DNA of 64,000 nucleotides from the NCBI GenBank assembly GCA_022843845.1, contig JALHMW010000014.1, forward strand, positions 55,839-119,838. The letters run 5' to 3'. Each line of letters opens with the position of its first letter. Within the stretch, counting starts at the first letter, position 1. Both the position numbers and the translations under genes were made by a program. The stretch is from Archangium sp. (GTDB taxonomy: Bacteria > Myxococcota > Myxococcia > Myxococcales > Myxococcaceae). Under the pieces are notes generated by a model. That model did not search any database. It was given only the letters and a program-made list of their open reading frames with translations, and was not told the DNA's origin. Below are positions 1 to 9,103 of this stretch, piece after piece.

Positions 1-120
1 CCGTCGTTGGTGAATGAGGCGCCGTACGCAGGCGGCTGGCTGATCGAGATCGAGCCGTCGAACGCGGGCGAGTGGGACACGCTGATGGACGCGGACACGT
101 ACACGAAGCTGCTCGGCTGA
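1..120 (+). CDS. gcvH: Glycine cleavage system H protein, C-terminal part
   Basis: The window opens inside this gene; 39 codons and the TGA stop are present. The visible end carries the typical GcvH tail: a VNEAPYAGGW segment followed by an acidic stretch and LMDADTY near the terminus. GcvH is the lipoyl carrier that shuttles the aminomethyl group between GcvP and GcvT. The lipoyl lysine lies upstream of the window. The partner gcvP lies about 10.8 kb downstream on the same strand, so the usual gcvT-gcvH-gcvP cluster is interrupted here. Identification rests on the tail only but is distinctive. Confidence 0.85.
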   Translation, partial: PSLVNEAPYAGGWLIEIEPSNAGEWDTLMDADTYTKLLG

Positions 121-360
121 AGTTCGCGTGACGCGGGCTCGAGCCCCCGGCGCGAAACAGCGTCGACAGCCGGCCCCTCGTCGCGCCGGTCAGCATCGCC
201 GCTGACGTTGGCGGCTCGTGCGCTTCGGGAGCCACCAGGCGAGTGGGCCGACCGTCGGCCATCGTCGCGTGGCCTCAGCCTGACGCCGCCGGGCTCGCCG
301 GTGCTGAAACACTGCGCTCCCCGCGAGGCCTCGTGTTTGCTCGGCGCGCTCGTCGTCGCT

Positions 361-939
361 TCACTGCGGCAAACGAAACGGCGCGTCTTCGAGCACGAAC
401 TCGACGGTGCGGAGCAGCTCGATCGTCGGTTCATCCGTCGCGCCTTTCGCCGTCGCGCGCCTCAACAGAATCGACGCGCCGACCAGCCCACCTTCCTGGT
501 GCAGCTCGCTCGCCACCGCGAACAACAGCTTCGGGTCGTCAGGGCTCTTGAGCAGCGCGTCGAGCTTCGCAGGGCGTGACTCGGTCGGCTCGACCCACAG
601 CGGACACGCCTCGGGCTGTGCGGCGACGGCCTTCGCGTACGCGCCCTTGAGGCTGCGCTGAATCAACGCAGCGAGCCCATTGCCGTGACGGGTCTGCGCG
701 GCCGTGCTGTCTGCACATGCCCCCAGCACCACGAGGAAGAAGCCGGGGTTGAGGCCCGCGACCGTCTTCGATTCGATCAGCTTCGGGTAGCCAGCGGTCA
801 GCCGGAGCTCCGTCGGCACCACCAGCGCGGCCTTGAGCTTCTCGGCCTCGGCCTTCGTCTTCGCGCCGCTCGCGATGAAGAGCCGGCTCGTCGGAGTCGC
901 CGCGACGACCACTCCCACTGCCAGGCCGAGCATCATCAT
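361..939 (-). CDS. Hypothetical secreted protein, last gene of the surface operon
   Basis: This 192-residue protein starts MMMLGLAVGVVVAATP, a short hydrophobic signal-like segment, and has no further membrane helix. There are only two Cys residues and no motif I recognise. Its ATG overlaps the stop of the OmpA-like gene by four bases (ATGA, 936-939), so the two are very likely translated together. Three consecutive ATG codons make the exact start uncertain by a few residues; the first is chosen because it makes the overlap. The position suggests a periplasmic or envelope role linked to the two larger surface proteins upstream. Confidence 0.75.
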   Translation of the reverse strand: MMMLGLAVGVVVAATPTSRLFIASGAKTKAEAEKLKAALVVPTELRLTAGYPKLIESKTVAGLNPGFFLVVLGACADSTAAQTRHGNGLAALIQRSLKGAYAKAVAAQPEACPLWVEPTESRPAKLDALLKSPDDPKLLFAVASELHQEGGLVGASILLRRATAKGATDEPTIELLRTVEFVLEDAPFRLPQ

Positions 940-2768
940 TCGGTCGGCTCGTCGTTGGCTGCGCCCACGCCGCGAATCACGAACTCCACGCGCCGATTGT
1001 TCGATCGACCCGCGTCGGTCTTGTTGGTGTCAGCGGGACGATCGGGCCCGAAGCCCTTCGCCTGCAGCCGAATGCCATCGACGCCCTGGTGAATGAGGTA
1101 GTCCTTCACCGAGTTCGCGCGGCGCTGCGAGAGGCTGACGTTGTAGTCGTGCCCGCCCTGAGAGTCGGTGTGGCCCTCGACCCGAATGAGCTGAATCTCG
1201 GGGTGATCGCGCAACACGGTCGCCACGTTGTTCAGCAGCGGGAAGGAGCGCGGGAGAATCGTCGCCTTCGCGGTCGCGAAGAAGACCTTCTCTTTGATGA
1301 TGAGCTTCTCGCTGGTGATGATGACGAGCTGACGCTGCTTCTCGGGGCAGCCCTGGTTCGACGGAGGCCCCTTCACCTCGGGGCAGTTGTCGAACTTGTC
1401 CTCGACGGTGTCGCCGTCCTTGTCCTTCAGCGGGCAGCCCTTGCGCTCCTTCGGGCCGGGCTCGTCTGGGCACTCGTCGTCGACGTCGAGCACGCCGTCG
1501 CCGTCTCTGTCTTTGAGCGGGCAGCCGTTGCGCTCGATCGGCCCCGGCTCGGTCGGGCACTCGTCCTTCGCGTCGGTGAGGCCATCTCCGTCGGTGTCGA
1601 CCTCGACGACCTTCACCACCGGGCAGCCGTTGTTCGCCAGCGGGCCCTTCTTGAGCGGGCACTTGTCGGAGACGTCGGGCACGCCGTCGCCATCGTTGTC
1701 GGGGTCGGGGCAGCCGTCGGCGTCCTGGAAGCCGTCTTTGTCTTCCGGCTCGAGCGGGCAGCGATCGACGGCGTTGAGGATGAGATCGTTGTCGTCGTCG
1801 AGATCGGGGCACTGCTGCGGCGTGTGTTTGCGGCCCTGCGAGCAGGGATCGTTGTCGTCGGGTCGAATGCCGACGCCGCCGAGCACGCGAACCGTCGGCG
1901 TGCCAGGCAGACTGCCGAAGCCCGGGCCTGCGAGAAGGAAGAGCTCCACGGGGCCCACGGGAACGCGCACGCCGCCGAGCAGCTCGAAGCCCGCAGGCGT
2001 CTCGCCACCGCCGAGAGGCACCAGCGTGTGGAACGAGCCCTCGAAGCGGGCGCCATCGCCAGTGCTCGACACCAGCGCGCGAAGGCCCAGCTGGCTGCCG
2101 ACCTGGTCGCGCATCAACGCGCCGCTGGTGAGGTTGACCGAGCTCGGGCGAATGAGGCCGACGACCTCGCCGCCCAGGCGCACGGGGCCGAAGTCGCGGC
2201 CTGCCGACAGCTGGGGAAACACGTTCCACCCGCTCTCGACGGCCAGGGCGTTGCCGACGCCGAACGGAAACGCCGTGCCGAGCTGGAACGCGAGATCGAC
2301 CGGCGCGTCAGCCAGCAGCCCGCCTTTGCGTTGCGAGAGAATGCCGAGCCTCAGTGAGAGCCTCGGTGACGCGAGCCCCGCGCTGTCGGGAGAGATGACC
2401 CGGGCGATCTGCGAGAGATCGTCGCCACCCTGGTACAGCACGATGGGCACTTCGAGCGTGGCGGTCAGCCATGAGGTGATGCCGTAGCCGACGCCGAGGT
2501 GCAGCCCGAGCCGGTTGCCGACGAGCGCGCCCTGCCGCTGGTTGTCACGGAAGAGCACCAGCGGGTTGTTCTCGTAGTGAAACGCTCCCCACGCGCGGAA
2601 CTTCTTGTGCGGGAGCATGTCGCCGGTCGCCGCGCCGAGGCCGCCCAGTGGCGCGTCGTTCGGCGAGAAGCGCGTCAGGGAAAAGGGAGGAAGCGGCGCC
2701 GCGTCCTGGGCGAGCGCCGGCACAGCCAGGAGGACACCGGCGAAGAGGACTCGAATGATGCGGTTCAT
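936..2768 (-). CDS. OmpA-family outer membrane protein with thrombospondin type 3 repeats
   Basis: The protein has 610 residues. An N-terminal signal peptide (MNRIIRVLFAGVLLAVPALA) precedes a beta-rich domain of about 300 residues. A Ca-binding run of thrombospondin type 3 repeats follows (repeated DxDxDG and CP units, roughly residues 315-470), then a C-terminal OmpA peptidoglycan-binding domain with GHTDSQG, SQRRA and NRRVEF. The expected role is an outer-membrane barrel with a Ca-stiffened linker reaching the cell wall. The open frame runs about 80 codons further upstream, but that part is Arg-rich and lies inside the preceding gene. The ATG at 2768 overlaps the upstream stop as ATGA and begins a proper signal peptide. 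Confidence 0.9.
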   Translation of the reverse strand: MNRIIRVLFAGVLLAVPALAQDAAPLPPFSLTRFSPNDAPLGGLGAATGDMLPHKKFRAWGAFHYENNPLVLFRDNQRQGALVGNRLGLHLGVGYGITSWLTATLEVPIVLYQGGDDLSQIARVISPDSAGLASPRLSLRLGILSQRKGGLLADAPVDLAFQLGTAFPFGVGNALAVESGWNVFPQLSAGRDFGPVRLGGEVVGLIRPSSVNLTSGALMRDQVGSQLGLRALVSSTGDGARFEGSFHTLVPLGGGETPAGFELLGGVRVPVGPVELFLLAGPGFGSLPGTPTVRVLGGVGIRPDDNDPCSQGRKHTPQQCPDLDDDNDLILNAVDRCPLEPEDKDGFQDADGCPDPDNDGDGVPDVSDKCPLKKGPLANNGCPVVKVVEVDTDGDGLTDAKDECPTEPGPIERNGCPLKDRDGDGVLDVDDECPDEPGPKERKGCPLKDKDGDTVEDKFDNCPEVKGPPSNQGCPEKQRQLVIITSEKLIIKEKVFFATAKATILPRSFPLLNNVATVLRDHPEIQLIRVEGHTDSQGGHDYNVSLSQRRANSVKDYLIHQGVDGIRLQAKGFGPDRPADTNKTDAGRSNNRRVEFVIRGVGAANDEPTE

Positions 2769-5700
2769 GAATGGCTCCGCGTGCGGCGGCGCGTGGCGAG
2801 GGCGACGAGCGCGAGCAGCAGCGGCACGGCGTCGAACGAGACGGCGTTGCAGCTGATGAGGCCCTGCCCGGCGTAGCGCAGGCTGGGAATACGAATGAAG
2901 AACGGAACGTCGGCGGCGCGCAGCCCCTGGTTCCCTGCGGGGTCGAGCGCTTCGGCCGACACCACGTGGTTGCCTTCGGTGAGCGTGTTGGCGGGCACCG
3001 TCGTTCCCCACCGGCCCTGTGCATCAGCCACGAGGAAGAAGCTCGGCTTGCCGTCGAGGTAGACGGTGACGCGCGCTCCCGGCTCCGAGGTGCCGGAGAG
3101 CTCGAACGGACGATCGATGTCGAGCGCGGCGTTCTTCGCGGGCGAGACGATGACCGGCGGGTTCGGCGCCGTGGAGTCGACCGAGAAGGCCACCTGCGCC
3201 GTCTCTGGCCCGGTGTTCCCGGCGACGTCGGTCGCGTGGGCCTTCACCTCATAGCGACCGTCGGCCAGCTGCGTGGGCGGAGTGAACGTCCAGTCGCCGT
3301 TGGCATCGGTCTGCGTGGTGCCGGCGATCTGCCCGTTGATGAAGATCGTCACGGTGCTGTTGGCCTCGGCCGTACCCGACATCATCGGGCGGCCCGTGGT
3401 GGCGACGCTCTCGAGCGTGGGCAGCGTGATGACCGGCGCGGGGGGCGGCATCGTGTCCTTGAGCACCGGCTTCGTGTCCATCCCGGTCCCGCCTGCGGTG
3501 GTCTGCGCCGCGCGCACCGAGACCATCGCCGCGTCGGGTACGGCCGTGACGTCGAGGGTGGTGGAGAACAGGCCGTTGACGCACATCGCGGTACCCATCA
3601 CCGTGCCAACGGAGATCGTCACCTGCCCAGCGCTGGTCGTGCAGAAGCCGCTGACCTCGTACCTCGCCGCGCGCATGCGGTTGATCACCTGCAGCGGCCC
3701 GAGGATCACGGTGGGCACGTTCTCGACGGTGAAGGTGCGCGGCATCGAAGCAGGGCCCTGGTTGCCCGAACGATCGGTCTGCCGCGCGGTCACAGCGTGC
3801 TGGCCCGCGCCGAGCGTCGTGGGACAGGTCCAGGTGCCCGTCATGGTCGCGGTCGTCTGGCAGACCAGCGAGGCGCCTTCGTTCACCACCACCGTGGCGA
3901 GGGGCTCGGCCGTGCCGGAGATCATCGGAGAGAGGCCGGTGCGGCCGTTCTCCATCGGCGTCGCGATCGCCGGCGCTGTGGGGGCCATCGTGTCGATCAC
4001 GAAGGTGCGGGGCGGTGAGCTGGCCGACACGTTGCCCGCAGGGTCCGTCGCGGTCCCCGTCAGCACGATCTGCCCGTCGGCGAGCGTCGAGGCGACGCAG
4101 CTCCACAGCCCGTTCGCCGGCGTGATGGTGGTGCAGACGGTCATTCCGCCGCGCACGACGCGCACGGTGCTGCCGGGCTCTGCAGAGCCGGTCAGCGTCG
4201 GCGTCACGTCGTTGATGATCGCCATCTCGGCAGGCCGCGTGAAGGTCGGCGCTGTGGGAACCACCGTGTCCTTCAGCGTGCTGCGCGTGTCGGTGCCGGT
4301 TCCGGACGGGTTGGTCTGCGCCGCGACGATCGCCACGGCCGCGTCATCGGGCACCGCGACGACGATGATCGTGGTGGTGAAGGTGCCGCTCGGGCAGGCG
4401 GCCGTTGCCGTGGCGCTTCCGACCGTGACGGTGACGGTGCCGGCCGACGCGGTGCACGTGCCAGCGATCGGGTAGGCCGACGCGTTCACACCGTTGATGG
4501 GGCCCGGTGTGTCGAGCGTGACGGTTGGGACTGCCGCGACGGTGAACTGCCGCGGTGCGGAGGGCGCCGAGCCGTTGCCGCTGACGTCGCGCTGCGTGGC
4601 GGTGATGGTGCGCGTGCCCGGCTGGTACGTCGTGGGGCAGCTCCACTGGCCGGTCGCGTTCGCGGTGACGCTGCACACCAGCACCGCGCCTTCGGTGACG
4701 CTGACGGTGGCGTTCGCCTCGGCCGTGCCGGCGACGGTCGGGTTGATGCCGACGGTCGCGTTCTGCGCCGGGTTGGTGATCGTCGGCGCAGCAGGTGCCG
4801 CGGTGTCGACCGTGAAGTTGCGCGCGGGAGAGGGCGCCGACGCGTTGCCGACCGGGTCCGTCGCGGTGGCGGTGATCGTCACCGCGCCCTCTGGAATGGC
4901 CGCAGCGACGCAGCTCCACACGCCGTTGGCCGGCACGATGACGGTGCACACGGTGGTGGCGCCGCGTCGCACGACGAGGCTCGCGAGCGCTTCAGCGGTG
5001 CCGGTGATCGTCGGCGTCGCTGTGTTGATGCGGGCTGCCTCGGTGGGGGTGGTGATCGACGGAGCCGATGGCGCGACCGTGTCCTTCTGGGTGGTGCGGG
5101 TGTCGCTGCCCGTTCCCGTGACGTTGGTCTGCGAGGCGGTGACGGCGACGCTCGGCCCGTCCGCCAGGCTGCTCGCGTTGAGCGTGGTGGAGAACAGGCC
5201 CGCGCTGCACGCGGTCATGGCCATCTGCGTGCCGACCCGAACCGTGACCGTGCCCGCAGCCGTCGTGCAGGCGCCGCTGACGGGGTACGCGCTGGAGTTC
5301 ATCGACGTGATGGCGGGCGGCGTCGTGAGAGTGACCGTCGGCACGTTTGCGATGGTGAAGGTCCGCGCAGGAGCGGCCGGGCCCGCGTTATTGGCGCGAT
5401 CGCGCTGCGTCGCCGAGATCGTCCGCGTCGATGGCCCGAAGGTCGTCGCGCAGCTCCACTGGCCGAGGTTGTTGGCGACGACGGTGCAGACCGTGCCGGC
5501 GCCTTCGGTGACCGTCACCGTCGCGAACGGCTCTGCGGTGCCCGAGATCGTCGGGTTGGGGCCGACGGTCGCGCTCATCGCAGGGCTGTTGATGAGCGGC
5601 GCTGCCGGCGGCGTGGTGTCGATGGTGATGGTGCGTGGCGGCGAGACGGGCGACGTGTTGCCCGCCGGGTCCGTCGCGCTGGTCGTCAGCGTGCGGGCGC

Positions 5701-7399
5701 CGTCAGCCAGGGCCGAGGTCGTGCACGTCCACACGCCGTTGCCCTGGGTGAGCGCGGTGCAGACCGTGACGCCAGCCACGATGACACGCACGGTGCTGCC
5801 CGGCTCCGAGGTGCCGGAGATCGTCGGCGTCGACGTGCCCGCGAACGAGCCATCGGCTGGCGTGACGAAGGCCGGAGTCCCCGGCGCCGTGGTGTCCTTC
5901 GAGGTCTGCCGCGAGGTGGTGCCGGTGCCGGCGAAGTTGGTCTGCGAGGCGCTCACGGTGATCGACGCGGCGTCGGCGAGCGCGGCGACGTTCACCGACG
6001 TCGCGAAGGTGCCCGAGGTGCACGGCGTGCCCACCACGACGGAGCCGACCGCGACCGTCACCTGCCCGGCGATCGACTGGCACGAGCCCGACACCGGGTA
6101 CGCCGTCGCGTTCGAGAGGTTGATGATGCCCGGTGAGTCGAGCGTGACGACCGGCGCGCTCTGCACCACCGAGAGCGTCTGATCGCTCACCTGGTTCTCG
6201 ACGACCGACAGGTTCGAGATGTTGGTGCGGCCGTTGACGTACGCGCCCGGGACGGTCGCCGTGACGTTGACGGTGACGGTGCAGCGCTGGGTGAGCGGCG
6301 CGAGGGCTCCGGTCTGCAGGCGCACGGTGTTCGGCGAGCCCGCGGTGTTGAGCGTCACCGTGCCACCGCACGTATTGGTGAAGACCGTGTTCGCCAGCAG
6401 CAGGTTGCTCGGCAGGTTGTCCTGGAAGCCGAGGTTGCCCTGGGCCGGCGCTCCGGGGACGTTGTCGATGGTGAAGGTCAGCGTGGTGGCCGAGCCCGCC
6501 GACATCGCGGTGGTGCCGAACGCCTTGGTGAGCGTGGGCTGGTACGAGAAGAAGGTGAGATCGTTCGCGACGATCTGCGTGCCCGGCGCCGAGCCGAAGT
6601 TCCACATGATCGCGAAGCCGTTGTCCTTGACGGTGTTGTCGACCCAGTTGTTGAAGGTGTTCGCGCCGAAGACGTTGTTGCCGCCGCCCGAGCCCATGGG
6701 GCACAGCGCGTCGCGGAACATGCACTCGTAGAACCCGCCGTAGTACCCGGTCCACGGAACGCCGCCGCGGTACCGCCACGCGAGCACGATGTTCGAGAGC
6801 TGCCGGAACCCGCCCACCACCGTCGGAGGCCCCTGCACGAAGAAGCTCGGCCCGTTGTCGTCGCCGCCCAGGTACGCGTCGAGCGCGTGGTACAGCCGCA
6901 CCGGCACCGTGTTCCCCGAGGGGATCGTCAGGGTGTGGGTGACGGTGACGAAGTCGTTGGGGAAGACGTAGTCGTAGCGAACCGAGACGTCGTAGTTCCT
7001 CCCGCCCACCGTCGCGCGCAGCACCGTCGTGGCCGAACCCGAGCCGCTGGGCTGCGGAGTCAGCGTGTTGCTGATGGGCGTGAACTCGGCGGCGGTGATG
7101 CCAGTGACGGGCGCCGCAGCAAAGTGCAGGGGCCCGAAGACGTGGGTGGTGCCGACGGCGAGGTACACGCCGTTCGACAGGCCGGTGATGACGCCGGGGT
7201 TCGTCGTCGCGCCCGGTGTCGCCGTCTGTGAATAGAACTGGCCGGTGCCATTGCGAATGACCTGCACCTGACCGGTTGGCCCGAGGTGGACCCGAACGCC
7301 GGTGCCTGGCCCGGTTCCACCGCCCGGGTTGATGGTGACCTGCGCGAACGCGAGCGTGGGCAGCAGCAGCAGAACCAAGGCACTCTTGAATGACCGCAT
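2765..7399 (-). CDS. Very large secreted Ig-like repeat surface protein with MYXO-CTERM-like tail
   Basis: The protein has 1544 residues. A signal peptide (MRSFKSALVLLLLPTLAFA) is followed by about 270 residues of beta-rich domain, a DUF11-like segment (about residues 285-410), and long arrays of bacterial Ig-like modules, many with a Cys pair spaced about 11-13 residues that could form a disulfide. Typical module wording is TDPAGN, ISGTAE and DGARTL. The C-terminus has one Cys, a hydrophobic stretch (VPLLLALVALA) and an RRR cluster, resembling a myxobacterial sorting signal. A GGGGAG ribosome site precedes the ATG. It is the first gene of a three-gene operon with the OmpA-like protein. A role as adhesin or surface filament is inferred. 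Confidence 0.88.
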   Translation of the reverse strand: MRSFKSALVLLLLPTLAFAQVTINPGGGTGPGTGVRVHLGPTGQVQVIRNGTGQFYSQTATPGATTNPGVITGLSNGVYLAVGTTHVFGPLHFAAAPVTGITAAEFTPISNTLTPQPSGSGSATTVLRATVGGRNYDVSVRYDYVFPNDFVTVTHTLTIPSGNTVPVRLYHALDAYLGGDDNGPSFFVQGPPTVVGGFRQLSNIVLAWRYRGGVPWTGYYGGFYECMFRDALCPMGSGGGNNVFGANTFNNWVDNTVKDNGFAIMWNFGSAPGTQIVANDLTFFSYQPTLTKAFGTTAMSAGSATTLTFTIDNVPGAPAQGNLGFQDNLPSNLLLANTVFTNTCGGTVTLNTAGSPNTVRLQTGALAPLTQRCTVTVNVTATVPGAYVNGRTNISNLSVVENQVSDQTLSVVQSAPVVTLDSPGIINLSNATAYPVSGSCQSIAGQVTVAVGSVVVGTPCTSGTFATSVNVAALADAASITVSASQTNFAGTGTTSRQTSKDTTAPGTPAFVTPADGSFAGTSTPTISGTSEPGSTVRVIVAGVTVCTALTQGNGVWTCTTSALADGARTLTTSATDPAGNTSPVSPPRTITIDTTPPAAPLINSPAMSATVGPNPTISGTAEPFATVTVTEGAGTVCTVVANNLGQWSCATTFGPSTRTISATQRDRANNAGPAAPARTFTIANVPTVTLTTPPAITSMNSSAYPVSGACTTAAGTVTVRVGTQMAMTACSAGLFSTTLNASSLADGPSVAVTASQTNVTGTGSDTRTTQKDTVAPSAPSITTPTEAARINTATPTITGTAEALASLVVRRGATTVCTVIVPANGVWSCVAAAIPEGAVTITATATDPVGNASAPSPARNFTVDTAAPAAPTITNPAQNATVGINPTVAGTAEANATVSVTEGAVLVCSVTANATGQWSCPTTYQPGTRTITATQRDVSGNGSAPSAPRQFTVAAVPTVTLDTPGPINGVNASAYPIAGTCTASAGTVTVTVGSATATAACPSGTFTTTIIVVAVPDDAAVAIVAAQTNPSGTGTDTRSTLKDTVVPTAPTFTRPAEMAIINDVTPTLTGSAEPGSTVRVVRGGMTVCTTITPANGLWSCVASTLADGQIVLTGTATDPAGNVSASSPPRTFVIDTMAPTAPAIATPMENGRTGLSPMISGTAEPLATVVVNEGASLVCQTTATMTGTWTCPTTLGAGQHAVTARQTDRSGNQGPASMPRTFTVENVPTVILGPLQVINRMRAARYEVSGFCTTSAGQVTISVGTVMGTAMCVNGLFSTTLDVTAVPDAAMVSVRAAQTTAGGTGMDTKPVLKDTMPPPAPVITLPTLESVATTGRPMMSGTAEANSTVTIFINGQIAGTTQTDANGDWTFTPPTQLADGRYEVKAHATDVAGNTGPETAQVAFSVDSTAPNPPVIVSPAKNAALDIDRPFELSGTSEPGARVTVYLDGKPSFFLVADAQGRWGTTVPANTLTEGNHVVSAEALDPAGNQGLRAADVPFFIRIPSLRYAGQGLISCNAVSFDAVPLLLALVALATRRRTRSHS
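3709..6148 (-). repeat. Higher-order repeat, 813-bp period, inside the Ig-repeat gene
   Basis: The same module start (hydrophobic strand, TP or SPG, IN, then YPVSG and Cys) recurs with its first codon at 6148, 5335, 4522 and 3709, which is exactly 813 bp (271 codons) each time. Each unit holds three Ig-like submodules: a YPVSG-type one, one ending in TDPAGN-like wording, and one with TVTEGA-like wording and a QRD motif. The fourth copy runs on into different C-terminal modules. The copies are diverged in sequence but identical in spacing. Confidence 0.85.
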
Positions 7400-8440
7400 G
7401 AACGCTCCCCGGGCTTCGACGCGCTGCGGCGCTACGTCAGGGGAGGGCTGAGCGTCAAGGAGCGCGTGGTCGCGTCACGTCGCGGTGTCGATGCGCGGCT
7501 GGGGAACTGGTGCGAGGCCACGGTGGCGTGTGGTGCGCGTCATCGAGCGGAGCGGAGTGGGGCCGAACGCGCCCTGGGCGTCCTGCGCTGCGCGCGTCAT
7601 ATTCGCGCATCGTCACCGGACTGGAAGGCGCTGCACCTCGCGCCCCCGCTCGAGGAGCGAGGAACACTCCTTTTCTCGAACGCGGAAGGGTCTGGCGAAC
7701 TCGCCCTCCTCGGCCCGTGTGCCAGCGCCGCGGGTTCGCCGACGATGACGAGGCCTTCAACGCCTTCAATCGACCTGCGCGGCTGAGGGTTGCCACGACG
7801 ATGCGGCGCCGGAGTTCACAGCGCTCCGACCCGCTCAACGGCTACACGGGCTCGGGCACGCACCTGCGATGCACGCCCACCGGGCTGGTGGCTCTTGCGT
7901 ACGAGGCAGGCGTTGCGGGCCCGCTCGGAGGGGGGCGGGGAGAAGTGGAAGACTCTGCGGTCGTGCCACAAGTCGCACCGGTGCTCATGCAGCTCGCGCG
8001 TCGTGAGGTCGCCGGCCCACCACGGCGCCGAGCGTGCTTCGATCGCAAAGCGCGACCGCAGGCGTTTCAGCGCATGGTCGAAAGCTCGACCTGCGTGAGC
8101 CAGGAAGCCACGGACGAGCAGCTCGCCGAGGAGGCAACACGAGGACCATTCTCGGTGAACGCGTCGCTCGCGCGCGATGAGCGTGTCACCTCTACCAGCG
8201 GTGCCGCCGATGGTGGCCTCGCGCCGGCCGTCAACTTCGCTTGATCGACGCACCGACCATCGGCCTGAGGCTCGAGCGATTCGGTTCGGCGACGAGGCGC
8301 CTCGGACTGCGAGTGAATAGACCTCCGCGCGGCGGCGTTGGTTCACCGCGGGCACGAGCCCCGGGCCACGAGACGGGTCGTTCGTGGTGATGCGCTTTCC
8401 TGCTATGCAGCGCCGCGGTCAATTCCGTATGAGGAGCAGC
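7400..8440. other. Gene-poor stretch between the surface operon and the cytochrome gene
   Basis: About 1 kb holds no gene I can support. Open frames exist on both strands (for example 7816-8355 leftward and 7510-8244 rightward), but they overlap each other, have less third-position GC than neighbouring genes in the stretch I checked, and show no recognisable domain. A segment of the leftward frame around 7900-8090 (wording such as AFDHALKRLRSRF) looks most protein-like and might be a decayed gene. The promoter of the leftward surface operon should lie just above 7400, and that of the cytochrome gene just below 8440. Confidence 0.4.
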
Positions 8441-9103
8441 ATGAGGACTGTGTGGATGTCGGTGGTATTGGTTGCGGGAGTGTCGGTGGCAGGCCCATCG
8501 CCAGAGGCAGCAGCGAAGGTCGAACTGAAGAAGGTTCAGGCGAAGAAGGGTGACGTGGTTCGCGGGAAGGATCGCTACCAGGCCGCCTGTGCGTCGTGTC
8601 ACCTCGAGAACGGGGCGGGCCAGCCTGACGGCTCGTTCCCGCAGCTCGCGGGCCAGCACCCGATCGTGATCCTCAAGCAGCTCACCGACATCCGCTCGGG
8701 CGCGCGGGAGAACGCGGTGATGCTCCCGGCGACGACGGCGCTCTCCGAGCAGGACATGGCTGACATCGCGGCCTACCTCAAAATCCTGCCGATCCCCCGG
8801 GACAACGGCCGCGGAGAAGGCGACCTGCTCGACGATGGACTCGTCCTCTACAAGCGCGACTGCGCGTCGTGCCACGGTCGCAGCGGAGAAGGCAACGCGA
8901 AGGATTCGACCCCGGTGCTCGCGGGCCAGCACTACAAGTACCTGCTGCGTCAGGCGACCGAGATTCGTGATGGGAAGCGCAAGAACGCGAATGCGAAGAT
9001 GATGGAGGTCGTCAAGAGCTACACCGACACGCAGCTCGTCGCGGTCACCGACTTCATGTCACGCCTGGTGATGCCCGAGCTTCCGAAGGCAGGGAAGAAG
9101 TAG
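8441..9103 (+). CDS. Periplasmic di-heme cytochrome c (c4-like)
   Basis: The protein has 220 residues. A signal peptide (MRTVWMSVVLVAGVSVAG) is followed by two class I cytochrome c domains with heme sites CASCH at residues 50-54 and 141-145. Each domain is followed by an LAGQH segment and Met residues that can serve as axial ligands (for example Met94). The duplicated layout matches cytochrome c4, an electron carrier to terminal oxidases or other periplasmic reductases. The start chosen has GAGGAG at 8431-8436 just upstream; the longer frame from 8384 would add residues before the signal peptide. No oxidase genes are adjacent, so the partner is unknown. The gene abuts the next, convergent gene with no spacer. 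Confidence 0.9.
   Translation: MRTVWMSVVLVAGVSVAGPSPEAAAKVELKKVQAKKGDVVRGKDRYQAACASCHLENGAGQPDGSFPQLAGQHPIVILKQLTDIRSGARENAVMLPATTALSEQDMADIAAYLKILPIPRDNGRGEGDLLDDGLVLYKRDCASCHGRSGEGNAKDSTPVLAGQHYKYLLRQATEIRDGKRKNANAKMMEVVKSYTDTQLVAVTDFMSRLVMPELPKAGKK

Noticed and set aside
135..146. GGGCTCGAGCCC palindrome after gcvH
   Set aside because: No loop and no T-run, so not a credible terminator; such palindromes are common at this GC content.
2769..3011. Upstream extension of the OmpA-like frame by about 80 codons
   Set aside because: Arg-rich, overlaps the well-supported upstream gene, and a clean signal peptide starts at 2768.
7510..8244. Rightward open frame of 244 codons in the gene-poor stretch
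   Set aside because: Arg-rich first half, no start context, no domain, and overlap with leftward frames of equal quality.
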